Below are positions 1 to 8,672 of a stretch of 37,971 nucleotides of DNA, one piece after another. Every line of letters starts with the position of its first letter. The first letter of the stretch is position 1. Both the position numbers and the translations under genes were made by a program. Source of the stretch: Geodermatophilus sp. DF01-2 (GTDB lineage Bacteria > Actinomycetota > Actinomycetes > Mycobacteriales > Geodermatophilaceae); assembly GCF_004571065.1 (NCBI RefSeq), contig NZ_SPQN01000043.1, positions 1 through 37,971 on the forward strand. Direction: 5' to 3'. The notes under the pieces are model-generated. The model was not told the origin of the DNA. It was given only the letters and a program-made list of their open reading frames with translations, and ran no database searches.

Positions 1-1058
1 CCGCCGGGGCCGCCGGCGCGGGCCGCCGGTGAGCCGGAGCGCAGCGGGGCGCGCCCGACCCCCGGCGAGGGGGTGGCGTCGTCGGGCTGGGCGTCGCTGC
101 GGATGTCGATCCGGCAGCCGGTCAGCCGGGCGGCCAGCCGTGCGTTCTGCCCCTCCTTGCCGATCGCCAGGGACAGCTGGAAGTCGGGGACGACCACGCG
201 GACCGCCTTCGCCTGGCGGTCGACGAGCTGGGCGCTGCCGACCCGCGCGGGGCTCAGCGCCGAAGCCACGAACGTCGCCGGGTCGTCGGACCAGTCGACG
301 ATGTCGATCTTCTCGCCGTGCAGCTCGCTCATGACGTTGCGCACCCGCTGGCCCATGGGGCCGATGCAGGCGCCCTTGGCGTTGAGCCCCGGCACCCTGG
401 TGCGGACGGCGATCTTCGAGCGGTGCCCGGCCTCGCGCGCCACCGCGACGATCTCGACGCTGCCGTCGGCGATCTCGGGGACCTCCAGGGCGAACAGCTT
501 GCGGACCAGGTTCGGGTGGGTCCGGGAGACGGTGACCTGTGGGCCGCGGAAAGTGCGCGAGACCGACACCACGTAGGCCTTGAGCCGGCTGCCGTGCGGG
601 TAGCTCTCGCCGGGCACCTGCTCCACGGCGGGGAGCACGGCCTCGACCTTGCCGATGTCGACGAGCACCGTGCCGCTGGCGTTGCGCCGCTGGTCGGCCT
701 GCACGATGCCGCTGACGATGTCGCCCTCCTTGCCGGCGTACTCGCCGAAGGTCTGCTCGTGCTCGGCGTCGCGCAGCCGCTGGACGATGACCTGCTTGGC
801 GGTGCTGGCCGCGATCCGGCCGAAGCCCGCGGGCGTGTCGTCCCACTCGCGCACGACCTCGCCGTCCGGCCCGAGCTCCTGGGCCAGCACGGCGACCTCG
901 CCGCTCTTGCGGTCGACGTGCACGCGCACGTGCTTGCTGGCACCGTCGGCGTGCCGGTAGGCGGTCACCAGCGCCGTCTCGATGGCCTCGATGACGGTGT
1001 CGGCCGGGATGCCCTTCTCCCGCTCGACCGCCTTGAGGGCGGTCACGTCGATGTTCAC
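1..1058 (-). CDS. nusA: Transcription termination/antitermination protein NusA (3' end outside window)
   Basis: NusA binds RNA polymerase and nascent RNA and controls pausing, termination and antitermination. The minus-strand frame opens at GTG 1058 ([17 protein letters not shown]) and stays open for 352 codons to the window edge with no stop, so the C-terminus is missing. Order seen: an N-terminal RNAP-binding domain (about 1-125), an S1 domain with GDIVSGIVQ near residue 125, then KH1 and KH2, including [22 protein letters not shown] and [23 protein letters not shown]. The last visible residues are Pro/Ala/Gly rich, typical of the actinobacterial tail just before the stop. The start overlaps the rimP stop by four bases (GTGA), so translation of the two is probably coupled. 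Identification is secure; only the exact C-terminus is unknown. Confidence 0.96.
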   Translation of the reverse strand, partial: MNIDVTALKAVEREKGIPADTVIEAIETALVTAYRHADGASKHVRVHVDRKSGEVAVLAQELGPDGEVVREWDDTPAGFGRIAASTAKQVIVQRLRDAEHEQTFGEYAGKEGDIVSGIVQADQRRNASGTVLVDIGKVEAVLPAVEQVPGESYPHGSRLKAYVVSVSRTFRGPQVTVSRTHPNLVRKLFALEVPEIADGSVEIVAVAREAGHRSKIAVRTRVPGLNAKGACIGPMGQRVRNVMSELHGEKIDIVDWSDDPATFVASALSPARVGSAQLVDRQAKAVRVVVPDFQLSLAIGKEGQNARLAARLTGCRIDIRSDAQPDDATPSPGVGRAPLRSGSPAARAGGPG

Positions 1059-1627
1059 TGTCCTCCTCCGTCGTCGTCCGCGGGATCCGGCTGACCGTCC
1101 GCCGGCGCCTCGTGCCGGCCGAACTCCACCTGCACCCGCCCGGCGCCCAGCTCCTGCCACGGCACCTGCCGCCGGGTGGGCGGTCGCTTCTTCGCCCCGG
1201 GCCTGCCCTTCGCCTCCACCGCGAGGGCGACCCCGGTGTCGTCGACCTCGAGCACCCGCGCGGTCACCTGCTCGGCCGCCCCCGCAGGGCCGACGCCGAC
1301 GGTGACCAGCCGCCCGGCGTTGCGCCGCCAGTGCCGCGGCTCGGTGAGCGGCCGGTCGACGCCGGGGCTGGTGACCTCCAGCACGTAGGGGACGCTGCCG
1401 AACTCGCCGTCGTGCTCGTCGAGGGCCGTGGACACCGCGCGGCTGACCTCCGCGACCTCGTCCAGGGTCACGCCGGCGTCCCGGTCGACGACCACACGAA
1501 CGACGCTGCGCCGGCCGGCCGGGGTGACGACCAGCTCCTCCAGGTCGTAGCCGGCGGCCTCGACGACGGGTGCGACCAGGCCGGCCAGCCGGGTCGCGAC
1601 GGGGTCGGTGCGGGAAGCGGCGGACAC
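1055..1627 (-). CDS. rimP: Ribosome maturation factor RimP
   Basis: RimP assists maturation of the 30S subunit. The 190-residue product has the N-terminal alpha/beta domain ([46 protein letters not shown]) and the signature [23 protein letters not shown] near residues 81-103, followed by the SH3-like C-terminal domain and an acidic, disordered tail ([10 protein letters not shown]). Length is normal for actinobacteria. It is the first gene of the rimP-nusA operon and overlaps nusA by four bases. The upstream divergent region (1628-1848) should hold its promoter. Confidence 0.95.
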   Translation of the reverse strand: MSAASRTDPVATRLAGLVAPVVEAAGYDLEELVVTPAGRRSVVRVVVDRDAGVTLDEVAEVSRAVSTALDEHDGEFGSVPYVLEVTSPGVDRPLTEPRHWRRNAGRLVTVGVGPAGAAEQVTARVLEVDDTGVALAVEAKGRPGAKKRPPTRRQVPWQELGAGRVQVEFGRHEAPADGQPDPADDDGGGQ

Positions 1628-1848
1628 GGCTCCCTCCCTCTCGTGCCTCGATCGGCAGCACGCGCGCGGCGGTCCGGCGCCGCATGTCGCGGCCCGTCGC
1701 GGTCGCGGCGGACGCGCCGTCGGCCCGGTAGCGGGCGAAGGGTCAGGCTACCGCTCTCCCGTCCAACCCGAGACCGGGCGCCGAGGAGGGACCCGCCCGC
1801 CGGGTGTGCTCCCGGCCGGCCGCGCGCGCGGCTGAGAGGATGGGGGCG
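1628..1848. promoter_or_regulatory. Divergent intergenic region between rimP and the lipoprotein gene
   Basis: No gene is visible here. The region must hold the start signals of the rimP-nusA operon (leftward) and of the lipoprotein gene (rightward). A 7-bp inverted repeat (CGGTAGC at 1726-1732, GCTACCG at 1747-1753) is visible. On the minus strand it contains a TAGCCT hexamer that could be a -10 element, but no well-spaced -35 is evident. The promoter role is inferred from gene orientation only. Confidence 0.4.
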
Positions 1849-2340
1849 ATGGCCCCCTCCCCCACCCCCGCCCCCGCGGGCTTCTCCCGACGTGCCCTGC
1901 TGGCGAGCTCGGTCGGGCTCGCGCTGCTCGCCGCCGGCTGCACGGCCGGCTCGTCCGGCGCCGGGGTCGGCACCGAGGAGGCCGACCGGCTGGCCGAGCA
2001 GGTCGCCGTCCAGGAGGCGGTGGTCGCTGCGTACGCGCTGGCGACGACGGCGGACCCGGCCCTCGCGCTGAGCGACCTCGCCGCACAGGCCACCGAGCAG
2101 CTCGAGCGGCTGCGTGCCGCGGCGCCGTCCCCCGGCACCCCGTCGGCCGCGGCCTCGACGGCCGGGGCTGCACCGCCGTCGCCCCCGCCGGGCGCGGACG
2201 TGCGCACCTGGCTGCGCGAGCAGGTGGCCGTCGCGGCGGAGGCACACGCCCGGGCCGCCGTCGCCCAGACCGGGGCACGGGCGGCGCTGCTCGGCTCGAT
2301 CGCCGCGGGGTTGCGCGGGCACGAGGCGGCACTGGCGTGA
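1849..2340 (+). CDS. Putative secreted lipoprotein, Ala-rich
   Basis: The likely start is ATG 1849 (MAPSPTPAPAGFSRRALLA), giving 163 residues; an in-frame ATG at 1840 is also possible. The N-terminus has an RR-containing n-region, a hydrophobic stretch (ALLASSVGLALLAAGC) and a lipobox ending in LAAGC, so the mature protein should be lipidated on Cys and attached to the outer face of the membrane. The rest is helical and Ala/Glu rich with a Pro/Ser/Ala linker and no enzymatic motif I recognise. It lies 27 bases upstream of a DUF4439 gene in the same orientation. The pair matches the position of M. tuberculosis Rv2843-Rv2844 next to rimP, so it may be a membrane-tethered partner of the ferritin-like protein. 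Function unknown. Confidence 0.75.
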   Translation: MAPSPTPAPAGFSRRALLASSVGLALLAAGCTAGSSGAGVGTEEADRLAEQVAVQEAVVAAYALATTADPALALSDLAAQATEQLERLRAAAPSPGTPSAAASTAGAAPPSPPPGADVRTWLREQVAVAAEAHARAAVAQTGARAALLGSIAAGLRGHEAALA

Positions 2341-2367
2341 GGCAGCCGCACCGGGAGGGGGTCGGAG

Positions 2368-2829
2368 GTGGCTGACGACGGCGTCCTCGACGAGGGCACG
2401 GAGACCGCGGCGCTGCGCGACGTCCTGGCCGCCGAGCACGCCGCCGTCTGGGGGTACGGCACGGTGGGCGCGGCCCTGCCGCCGGAGTCCCGGGCGTCGG
2501 CGGTGGCGGCGGAGATCGCCCACCGTGACGTCCGCGACCGGCTCGTCGCGCTGCTCGACGCACGCGGCGCCGAGCCGGTGCCCCGGGAGGCGGGCTACAC
2601 CCTCCCGTTCCCGGTGCTGTCGCCGGTGGACGCCGCGACCCTGGCCGTCGTCCTCGAGGAGGGCGTGTCCGCGGCCTGGGCCGGGCTGCTCGACCGGGCC
2701 GTGGAGCCCGCCGTGCGCGAGCTCGCGGTCGGCGAGCTGGGCGCTGCCGAGGTCCGCGCCGTGGGCTGGCGCAGGGCCGCCGGCCGAATCCCGGTCACCG
2801 ACGCGTTCCCCGGCCTGCCGGAGGGCTGA
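2368..2829 (+). CDS. DUF4439 ferritin-like domain protein
   Basis: This 153-residue protein starts at GTG 2368 behind a purine-rich ribosome-binding site (GGGAGGGGGTCGGAG). The pattern ALRDVLAAEHAAVWGYGTVGA, followed by HRDVRDRLVALLDARG and VVLEEGVSAAWAGLLDRAV, is the four-helix ferritin-like arrangement of the DUF4439 family, with Glu and His residues (EH near residue 27, H near 52) at potential metal positions. In actinobacteria this family sits beside rimP/nusA. The biochemical role is not established. It probably forms a two-gene unit with the upstream lipoprotein. Confidence 0.85.
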   Translation: MADDGVLDEGTETAALRDVLAAEHAAVWGYGTVGAALPPESRASAVAAEIAHRDVRDRLVALLDARGAEPVPREAGYTLPFPVLSPVDAATLAVVLEEGVSAAWAGLLDRAVEPAVRELAVGELGAAEVRAVGWRRAAGRIPVTDAFPGLPEG

Positions 2830-2919
2830 CCGGAAGGACGTCGGTCCCTGGTGGGGACGACCGCGCCGGAGCAGACTCCGCGCCGCCGGTGCGCCGCCAC
2901 TGCCCGGGAGGGACCCCCG

Positions 2920-3840
2920 ATGAGCGCGACCTCCACGCCCCACCCACCGCAGCTGTCCCTGCCCGGTCAGGTGCACGCCGCGGAGGGGCCGCTCGACATG
3001 AGCGGCACGTACGTCATGCACCACGCCTTCCGGCGCGACCTCGACCGCTTCGCCGCGGCCGTGCGGGCCACGCCGCCGCAGGACGCCGCCGTCTGGCGGG
3101 CGCTCGCCGGCCGGTGGCAGCGCTTCGCCATGGTGCCGCACCACCACCACACCACCGAGGACGCCGACATCTGGCCGCTGCTGCTGGCCCACGCGGACGT
3201 GTCCGGGGACGCCCGGGCGTGCGAGACCCTCGGCGCGATGGCCGCCGAGCACGGGACCCTCGACCCGCAACTGGCCGCCTGCGGCGAGGGCTTCGCCACG
3301 ATGGCACGGTCACCGGACGCCCGCGTCCGTGACAGGCTCGCCGAGGACGTCGCGACGCTGCGCGACGGGCTGCACCACCACCTCGCGCACGAGGAGTCGG
3401 CCGTCCTGCCGCTGGCGCAGCAGCACCTGTCCCGGGCCGAGTGGGCCACCGCCGAGGACGCCGCGAAGAAGGCCTGCGCGCCGCGTGAACCGGGCGTCCT
3501 CGTCCCCTGGGCCGCCGACGGCCTGGACCGCGCGTCGCTGGACCGTGCGTTCGCGGGGGCGGGACCGGTCTTCCGCATCCTGTACCGGCTCACCCGGGGC
3601 CGCTTCGCGCGTCGAGCGGATCGCGTTCGGCTACAGCAAGGACCTCCCTGCCCCCCGCCCCTCGTAGAAGGACCCCGTCCTCCCCACCCCTCGCAAGCTC
3701 GGGACGGGACCCTGCAGGAAGGCCGTCAACCGAGGTTGCCGAGGAAGGCGTCGGTGACGTCGACGGCCACGCTGCTGGACTGCCCGCCCTCGACGAGGAC
3801 GGCGAAGGCGAGGTCGCCCTGCGGGCCGCCGAGCTGGTAG
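2920..3840 (+). CDS. Hemerythrin/HHE-domain protein with an abnormal, repeat-derived C-terminus
   Basis: Start ATG 2920 follows GGGAGGGA. Residues about 25-175 form a hemerythrin HHE cation-binding four-helix bundle: H34/H35, the HHHH run at 74-77 with E80, H111, and HHH 152-154 with HE 157-158. Such proteins bind a di-iron centre for O2, NO or redox sensing. The normal body ends near LYRLTRGRFARR (about residue 232, nt 3615). After that the frame runs on through a hairpin repeat (3641-3722) and antisense to the end of the neighbouring PBP gene, giving about 75 non-homologous residues (306 aa in total). In the +1 frame, from about nt 3611, the sequence reads VERIAFGYSKDLPAPRPS and stops at 3667 with a TAG supplied by the repeat, so a frameshift near 3611 is likely. 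Confidence 0.8.
   Translation: MSATSTPHPPQLSLPGQVHAAEGPLDMSGTYVMHHAFRRDLDRFAAAVRATPPQDAAVWRALAGRWQRFAMVPHHHHTTEDADIWPLLLAHADVSGDARACETLGAMAAEHGTLDPQLAACGEGFATMARSPDARVRDRLAEDVATLRDGLHHHLAHEESAVLPLAQQHLSRAEWATAEDAAKKACAPREPGVLVPWAADGLDRASLDRAFAGAGPVFRILYRLTRGRFARRADRVRLQQGPPCPPPLVEGPRPPHPSQARDGTLQEGRQPRLPRKASVTSTATLLDCPPSTRTAKARSPCGPPSW
3641..3722. repeat. Hairpin repeat copy A (between convergent hemerythrin and PBP genes)
   Basis: Outer arms CCTCCCTGC (3643-3651) and GCAGGAAGG (3714-3722) pair over 9 bp with one mismatch. A nested stem pairs CCCGTCC with GGACGGG around the conserved core CCCCTCGCAAGCTCGGG. The element starts three bases after the PBP stop codon, and TAGAAGGACC inside it ends the alternative hemerythrin frame. 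It could act as a bidirectional terminator between convergent genes. Confidence 0.85.
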
Positions 3841-5621
3841 CCCATGAACCAGCCGTGCGCGTCCGGCGGGGTGTTGCTGCCGTACTCGGCCGTGCCGGTC
3901 TTGCCGAACACCTCGCCGCGGTCGGCGAGCGCGGACGCGGTGCCGGAGAGGACCACCTCGCGCATCATCGGCCGCAGCGACTCGAGGACCGCCGCGTCGG
4001 GCCCGGCCGGCAGCGGGCCGGCCGGCTCGGCGCCGACGACCTCGACCGGCGCGACCGGGGTGCCGCCCGCGACGCCGGCCGCCACCAGCGCCAGCTGTGC
4101 CGGGCTCATGAGCACCCGGCCCTGGCCGATCGCGTCGGCCGCCTTCGCCGTCCCGGTGCTGTCGGCCGGCACGCTGCCGCTGAACACGTCGACCGGCAGC
4201 TGCCAGTCGGTGCCGACGCCGTAGGCGGCGGCCGCGGTGGCGAGCGCGTCGTCGGGCAGCTGCAGCGCCAGCTGCATCAAGGTCGTGTTGCACGACTGCG
4301 CGAAGGCCTCGGTGAACGGCACGGTGCCCAGGTCGAACCGGTCGGCGTTCTCGAACTCGCGGCCGTCGACGACGAAGGTGCCGGGGCAGGCCACCGGCGT
4401 CTGCGGGGCGACCGTGCCCGTGGCCAGCAGTGCCGTCGCGGTGATCGCCTTCATGCTGGAGCCCGGCGGGTACCGGCCGGTCAGCGCGTTCCCCGCCGCG
4501 GCGGTCTCGTTGGAGGAGACGGCGAGGATCTCCCCGGTGCCGGGCCGGACGACGACCAGGTGGGTCGGCAGCTGCTGGGTCGCGACGGCGGCGTCGGCGG
4601 CGGTCTGCACCGCGCGCACCAGCGGCGTCTGCAGCGGCTCGCCGGGCACCGGCTCCACCGCGTCGACCTCCCGTCCGGCGTCCCCCGTGGCCTCGTCGGT
4701 GCTGACGACGGTCACGGTGAAGCCGGGGGTGCCGGTGAGCTGTTCCTGGAAGGCCCGCTGAAGGCCGGAGAGGCCCAGCTGGTCCCCGGCGGCGTACCCC
4801 GGGGTGCCGTCCTCGGCGGTCTCCTCCAGCACCTCGGCGGTCGCCGGGCCGACCCGGCCCAGCAGCGCGGAGGCGAAGCGGGCGCTGGGCGCCAGCAGCC
4901 GGGTGTCGGTGGGGAACACCGCGCCCGGCAGGTCGAAGACCTGCGCACGGATGGCCTCGAAGTCCGGACGGCGCAGCGTGATGACCGGGACGAACTGGCC
5001 CTCCGGCGCGGCCTGGACGTCGGCGACGATCTCCTCGGCGGCGATCCCGGTGGCCGCCGACAGCGCCTCGGCCAGCGCCGGGAGATCGGTGACCTGGGCC
5101 GGATCGACCCCGATGTCGACCACCTCGGTGGGGGTGAACAGCGGTTGGCCGGCCGCGTCGGTGATCGGGGCGCGCTCGGGCAGCACCCGCTCGAGCAGCA
5201 GCCGTTGGCCCTCCCCCAGCTCCGGGTGCACCAGCGTGGGCTCGGCGACGACGTCCCACCCCTCCTCGGCCTCCTGCAGGCGCAGCGTGGCGGGGTAGCT
5301 CCAGTCGGGCGCGGCCGCGAGGTCCCAGGAGGCGGTCCAGTCGACGGTGGCGGTGCCGTCCTCGACGGCGACCCGGCCCAGCTCGGGGGTCAGCGTCGCC
5401 TCGGGCAGGTCGGTCGCCGTCTGCTCGAGCAGCGCGGTCGCCATTTCCGGATCGGTGGTCGCACCGGCGGCGGCCGCGGTGTCGCCGGCCGCCCAGTCGG
5501 TCAGGAAGGCCTCGGCCGCGGCCCGGACGTCGTCCTCGGCGTCGCCCGAGCAGGCGGCGAGCACCGGCACGGCGAGCAGCGCGAGCGCGGATCCCAGGAC
5601 CGTCGTCCGACGTGTACGCAC
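3726..5621 (-). CDS. MecA-like class B penicillin-binding transpeptidase, lipoprotein
   Basis: A D,D-transpeptidase that cross-links peptidoglycan outside the membrane. From GTG 5621 it is 631 residues: a signal sequence with lipobox LAAC (C24), an NTF2-like MecA N-terminal domain (about 28-140), a PBP dimerisation-type region (about 150-340) and the transpeptidase domain. Catalytic motifs are complete: SxxK is S388-S-M-K391 (in YPPGSSMK), SxN is S443-C-N445, and KTG is K574-T-G576 (FGKTGTAEY). It matches the penicillin-binding lipoprotein next to the GNAT and ispG genes of M. tuberculosis (Rv2864c). MecA-like PBPs often have low beta-lactam affinity, but that cannot be judged here. The longer upstream frame to 6452 only reads antisense-frame noise through the GNAT gene and was not used. 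Confidence 0.92.
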   Translation of the reverse strand: MRTRRTTVLGSALALLAVPVLAACSGDAEDDVRAAAEAFLTDWAAGDTAAAAGATTDPEMATALLEQTATDLPEATLTPELGRVAVEDGTATVDWTASWDLAAAPDWSYPATLRLQEAEEGWDVVAEPTLVHPELGEGQRLLLERVLPERAPITDAAGQPLFTPTEVVDIGVDPAQVTDLPALAEALSAATGIAAEEIVADVQAAPEGQFVPVITLRRPDFEAIRAQVFDLPGAVFPTDTRLLAPSARFASALLGRVGPATAEVLEETAEDGTPGYAAGDQLGLSGLQRAFQEQLTGTPGFTVTVVSTDEATGDAGREVDAVEPVPGEPLQTPLVRAVQTAADAAVATQQLPTHLVVVRPGTGEILAVSSNETAAAGNALTGRYPPGSSMKAITATALLATGTVAPQTPVACPGTFVVDGREFENADRFDLGTVPFTEAFAQSCNTTLMQLALQLPDDALATAAAAYGVGTDWQLPVDVFSGSVPADSTGTAKAADAIGQGRVLMSPAQLALVAAGVAGGTPVAPVEVVGAEPAGPLPAGPDAAVLESLRPMMREVVLSGTASALADRGEVFGKTGTAEYGSNTPPDAHGWFMGYQLGGPQGDLAFAVLVEGGQSSSVAVDVTDAFLGNLG

Positions 5622-5667
5622 GGGGAGACAGCGTTCCAGACGAGGACGTCGATTCCTGTGAGGCTGG

Positions 5668-5721
5668 CCCCCTCCCGGGCACCGCCCCGAGCGGGCGAGG
5701 TGTGGGGAGGAGGGGGTCCCT
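5668..5721. repeat. Hairpin repeat copy B
   Basis: Arms CCCCCTCC (5668-5675) and GGAGGGGG (5709-5716) pair perfectly over 8 bp. The sequence differs from the commonest arm pair (CCCCGTCC/GGACGGGG), but both sides changed together. The inner core keeps CCGCCCCGAG and GAGGTGTGG. On the minus strand it begins four bases after the stop of the GNAT gene, separating it from the PBP gene. Confidence 0.8.
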
Positions 5722-5724
5722 ACT

Positions 5725-6576
5725 TCAGAACAGGACACTGGCGAACCGTCCGACCTCGCGGAAGCCGACCCGTGCGTAGGCGGCGCGGGCCGGGCCGTTG
5801 AAGTCGTTGACGTAGAGGCTGACCAGCGGCGCGATCGCGGTGCGGGCGTACTCGACGACGGCCGCGGTGCCGGCCGCGCCGATGCCGCGGCCGCGGTGGG
5901 CGGGGGCGACCCACACGCCCTGCACCTGGCAGACGCTGCGGGACACCGCCCCGATGTCGGCCTTGAACACCACCTCGTCGCCCTCGATCCAGGCCAGCGA
6001 CTGCCCGGCGCGGACGAGGTCGGCCACCCGGGCGCGGTAGCCCGCGCCGTCGTCCACCCGCAGCGGGCTGACGCCGACCTCCTCGGTGAACATCGCCACC
6101 GCGGCCGGGAGCAGGACGTCGAGCTCGGCGAGGCCCACCGGGCGGACCCGCGGCTCCGGGGCGATCGCCGGCGGCCCCTCGATGGCCAGCAGGGGCTGGT
6201 GGGGGCGGTGGTCGCGGGCCGGGCCCCACGATGGCGCCAGGAGCTCCCACAGCGGGTCCACCGACGCGGCCGGGCCGACGATGGTCGAGCACCGGCGGCC
6301 CGCGCGGCGGGCGCGGTGGGCGAAGGCGGCGGCCGCAGCGCCCTCGGACCCCGGCAGGGCGAACGGGATGAGGTTGGCCCCGGCCAGGCAGACCGCCTCC
6401 AGGGAACGGCCGCTGCCCAGCCCCCACAGCGGGGCGCCGAGGGACGCCGCACCGGTGCCGGCGGCCTCCACCCGGCCCGCGATCACGCAGGCGGCCACCG
6501 GGTCGGTGGCCAGCAGACGGCGCACGGCGGGCTCGTCGGTCTCGTCGAGGACCCGCGCGGCCGGCGTGCGCAGCAC
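5725..6576 (-). CDS. GNAT family N-acetyltransferase (DUF4081-type N-terminus)
   Basis: Start GTG 6576 (VLRTPAARVLDETDEPAVRRLL) lies eight bases after the ispG stop; 283 residues. The N-terminal half resembles DUF4081 (DPVAACVIAGRVEAAG), and the C-terminal half is a GCN5-type fold with the acetyl-CoA loop VQGVWVAPAHRGRGIGAAGTAA near residues 215-236 and the ending LYVNDFNGPARAAYARVGFREVG. It corresponds to the GNAT gene that lies between ispG and the penicillin-binding lipoprotein in mycobacteria (Rv2867c position). The acceptor substrate is unknown. It is probably cotranscribed with ispG. Confidence 0.9.
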   Translation of the reverse strand: MLRTPAARVLDETDEPAVRRLLATDPVAACVIAGRVEAAGTGAASLGAPLWGLGSGRSLEAVCLAGANLIPFALPGSEGAAAAAFAHRARRAGRRCSTIVGPAASVDPLWELLAPSWGPARDHRPHQPLLAIEGPPAIAPEPRVRPVGLAELDVLLPAAVAMFTEEVGVSPLRVDDGAGYRARVADLVRAGQSLAWIEGDEVVFKADIGAVSRSVCQVQGVWVAPAHRGRGIGAAGTAAVVEYARTAIAPLVSLYVNDFNGPARAAYARVGFREVGRFASVLF

Positions 6577-6584
6577 GGAACCGG

Positions 6585-7745
6585 TCAGCTGACGGTGACG
6601 ACGGGTGGACCGGAGGGCGTGCCGACGTCGACCTGCTCGCCGGCCAGACGCATGGCCTCCTCGATGAGGGTCTCGACGATCTGCGACTCGGGCACGGTCT
6701 TGATGACCTCGCCCTTGACGAAGATCTGGCCCTTGCCGTTGCCGGAGGCGACGCCGAGGTCGGCCTCGCGGGCCTCGCCCGGGCCGTTGACGACGCAGCC
6801 CATGACGGCCACCCGCAGCGGGACCTCCATGCCCTCGAGCCCGGCGGTGACCTCGTCGGCCAGCCTGTAGACGTCGACCTGGGCGCGGCCGCACGAGGGG
6901 CAGCTGACGATCTCCAGGCCGCGTCGGCGCAGGTTCAGCGACTCGAGGATCTGGGTGCCGACCTTGACCTCCTCGGCCGGCGGGGCGGACAGCGAGACGC
7001 GGATGGTGTCGCCGATGCCCTGGGAGAGCAGCGCGCCGAAGGCCACCGCGGACTTGATGGTGCCCTGGAACGCCGGGCCGGCCTCGGTGACGCCGAGGTG
7101 CAGCGGGTAGTCGCACCGCGCGGCCAGCAGCTCGTAGGCGCGCACCATGACCACCGGGTCGTTGTGCTTGACCGAGATCTTGAGGTCGCGGAAGTCGTGC
7201 TCCTCGAACAGCGAGCACTCCCACAGCGCCGACTCCACCAGCGCCTCCGGGGTGGCCTTGCCGTACCTGGCCAGCAGCCGCTTGTCGAGCGAGCCGGCGT
7301 TGACGCCGATGCGGATCGGGATGCCGGCACCCTTGGCCGCCCGGGCGATCTCGCAGACCTTGTCGTCGAACTTCTTGATGTTGCCGGGGTTGACCCGGAC
7401 GGCGGCGCAGCCGGCGTCGATCGCGGCGAAGACGTAGCGCGGCTGGAAATGGATGTCGGCGATCACCGGGATCTGCGACTTCTTCGCGATGATCGGCAGC
7501 GCCTCGGCGTCGTCGGTGTCGGGGACGGCGACCCGCACGATCTGGCAGCCGGACGCGGTGAGCTCGGCGATCTGCTGCAGCGTCGCGTTGACGTCGGCGG
7601 TCTTGGTCGTCGTCATCGACTGCACGCTGACCGGGTGGTCGCTGCCGACCCCGACGCCGCCGACGTCGAGCTGCCGGGTCTTCCGCCGGGGTGCCAGGAC
7701 GGGTGGAGGCGCAGCGGGCATGCCGAGACTGACAGGGATCGCCAT
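6585..7745 (-). CDS. ispG: 4-hydroxy-3-methylbut-2-enyl-diphosphate synthase IspG (GcpE)
   Basis: IspG is the [4Fe-4S] enzyme of the MEP isoprenoid pathway that converts methylerythritol cyclodiphosphate to HMBPP. The 386-residue product carries the TIM-barrel motifs [31 protein letters not shown] and RVNPGNI, and the cluster ligands C282 and C285 (SCPSCGR) and C317 ([10 protein letters not shown]), with E324 of NGPGE also present. Length is normal. In M. tuberculosis ispG lies directly beside rip1 and dxr. Here it is separated from rip1 by about 2.5 kb of accessory DNA, but both MEP genes remain in the same neighbourhood and on the same strand. Confidence 0.97.
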   Translation of the reverse strand: MAIPVSLGMPAAPPPVLAPRRKTRQLDVGGVGVGSDHPVSVQSMTTTKTADVNATLQQIAELTASGCQIVRVAVPDTDDAEALPIIAKKSQIPVIADIHFQPRYVFAAIDAGCAAVRVNPGNIKKFDDKVCEIARAAKGAGIPIRIGVNAGSLDKRLLARYGKATPEALVESALWECSLFEEHDFRDLKISVKHNDPVVMVRAYELLAARCDYPLHLGVTEAGPAFQGTIKSAVAFGALLSQGIGDTIRVSLSAPPAEEVKVGTQILESLNLRRRGLEIVSCPSCGRAQVDVYRLADEVTAGLEGMEVPLRVAVMGCVVNGPGEAREADLGVASGNGKGQIFVKGEVIKTVPESQIVETLIEEAMRLAGEQVDVGTPSGPPVVTVS

Positions 7746-7863
7746 GGCACCGAGTATCCCCCGCCTCCCGATGCCGCCGTCGGCGCAGCGGCCAGCGACC
7801 GGATCTCCCGGGGATGACCGCGCAGATGCCGGCGACGCCCCGTTGCGCCACTACGCTCGCCGC

Positions 7864-8418
7864 ATGAGAGGCGTGCTGGTGGAGGTGCCCGAGCAGATGC
7901 TCGCCGAGCGTCGGCGCCTGGGGCTCGACGGGCGCGACGAGATGTGGGAGGGAGTCCTGCACATGGTGCCTCCGGCCGGCGGACGGCACCAGCGGCTGGG
8001 CAGCAGTCTGCTCATGACCCTGGGTCCCGTCGCAGAGCGGTGGGGACTGGTCGTTTCGTACGAGACCGGACTCTTCCGCAACGGCGACGACTACCGGGTG
8101 CCCGACCTGCTGTTCTACCGGCCGGAGCACGCCTCGGACCGCGGCGCCGAGGGGGCGGACCTGGTGGTCGAGCTGCGCTCACCCGGCGACGAGAGCTACG
8201 CCAAGCTTGACTTCTACGCGGCGCTCGGCGTCCGTGAGGTGCTGGTCGTCGACCCCGCCGGCCCGGCCGTCGAACTGTTCCGCCTCGTCGGCGAGCGGTT
8301 GCTCCCGGTGTCGGCGGACACGGAGGGCGGGGTTCGCAGCGACGTCCTCGCCGTCCGCTTCCACACCTCCGGCGACGCACTCCGGCTGACCTGGGTCGGC
8401 GGCGAAGCCGCCCTCTGA
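7864..8418 (+). CDS. Uma2 family (DUF820) putative endonuclease
   Basis: The 184-residue protein has the PD-(D/E)XK-like Uma2 pattern: a hydrophobic N-terminus with EMWEGVLHMVPPAGGRHQRL, then YRVPDLLFY (D), DLVVELRSPGD (E-x-R/K), YAKLDFYAALGVREVLVVDP with the conserved Lys/Asp, and a short beta-rich end. The family is widespread in cyanobacteria and actinobacteria, often in accessory regions, and its biological function is not settled. It is oriented opposite to ispG and sits in the insert between ispG and rip1, followed by a hairpin repeat and an IS element, consistent with acquisition. No antitoxin-like partner is visible next to it. Confidence 0.88.
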   Translation: MRGVLVEVPEQMLAERRRLGLDGRDEMWEGVLHMVPPAGGRHQRLGSSLLMTLGPVAERWGLVVSYETGLFRNGDDYRVPDLLFYRPEHASDRGAEGADLVVELRSPGDESYAKLDFYAALGVREVLVVDPAGPAVELFRLVGERLLPVSADTEGGVRSDVLAVRFHTSGDALRLTWVGGEAAL

Positions 8419-8458
8419 CCCGTGGTCGCGCCAGGTGACGTACTGGAACGGCCACCCT

Positions 8459-8522
8459 TCAGGGTCCCGCCGGCCCCGTCCCGGGCCCCGCCCCGAGCTT
8501 GCGAGGGGTGGGTAGGACGGGG
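8459..8522. repeat. Hairpin repeat copy C, left part (split by the IS)
   Basis: Contains the reference core: CCCCGTCC (8474-8481) pairs with GGACGGGG (8515-8522), enclosing CCCGCCCC and GGGGTGGG around the GAGCTTGCGAG loop. The 3' arm ends exactly where the IS begins. The continuation of the element (TCCTTCT) is found on the far side of the IS. Confidence 0.88.
8514..8522. repeat. Putative target-site duplication, left copy
   Basis: AGGACGGGG at 8514-8522 is repeated at 10193-10201, just outside the right end of the IS. Nine bases fits the range known for IS4-type elements. Joining the left flank to the right copy would restore an uninterrupted hairpin repeat. Confidence 0.65.
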
Positions 8523-8615
8523 CAATGCCGTTTACTTGGCGCGTTCGTGCAGGTCAGGCTGTAGGCGACGAGCGCGGGGTGCGGTGGCGGTCGGCGTGGC
8601 AGCGCCGTTGATGAA

Positions 8616-8671
8616 GAAGCTCCCGGCAGGACGGCGATCGCCGAGATCAGAACGTCCGTACCGGGAGCTTC
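8616..8671 (+). promoter_or_regulatory. Hairpin hiding the transposase ribosome-binding site
   Basis: GAAGCTCCCGG (8616-8626) and CCGGGAGCTTC (8661-8671) are a perfect 11-bp inverted repeat. A further 5-bp pairing is possible inside (GGACG with CGTCC). The 3' arm contains GGGAG (8663-8667), placed five bases before the transposase ATG at 8673. A transcript entering from outside the IS would fold and mask this site, a control known for IS10 and IS50. The folding effect is inferred. Confidence 0.7.
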
Positions 8672-8672
8672 G

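Noticed and set aside
1-1094. Plus-strand ORFs over nusA
   Set aside because: They are antisense to the clearly conserved NusA frame and match no family.
3726-6452. One 908-residue minus-strand protein joining the GNAT and PBP regions
   Set aside because: The N-terminal 275 residues are the GNAT gene read out of frame plus the repeat. A lipoprotein signal begins at GTG 5621, which is the sensible start.
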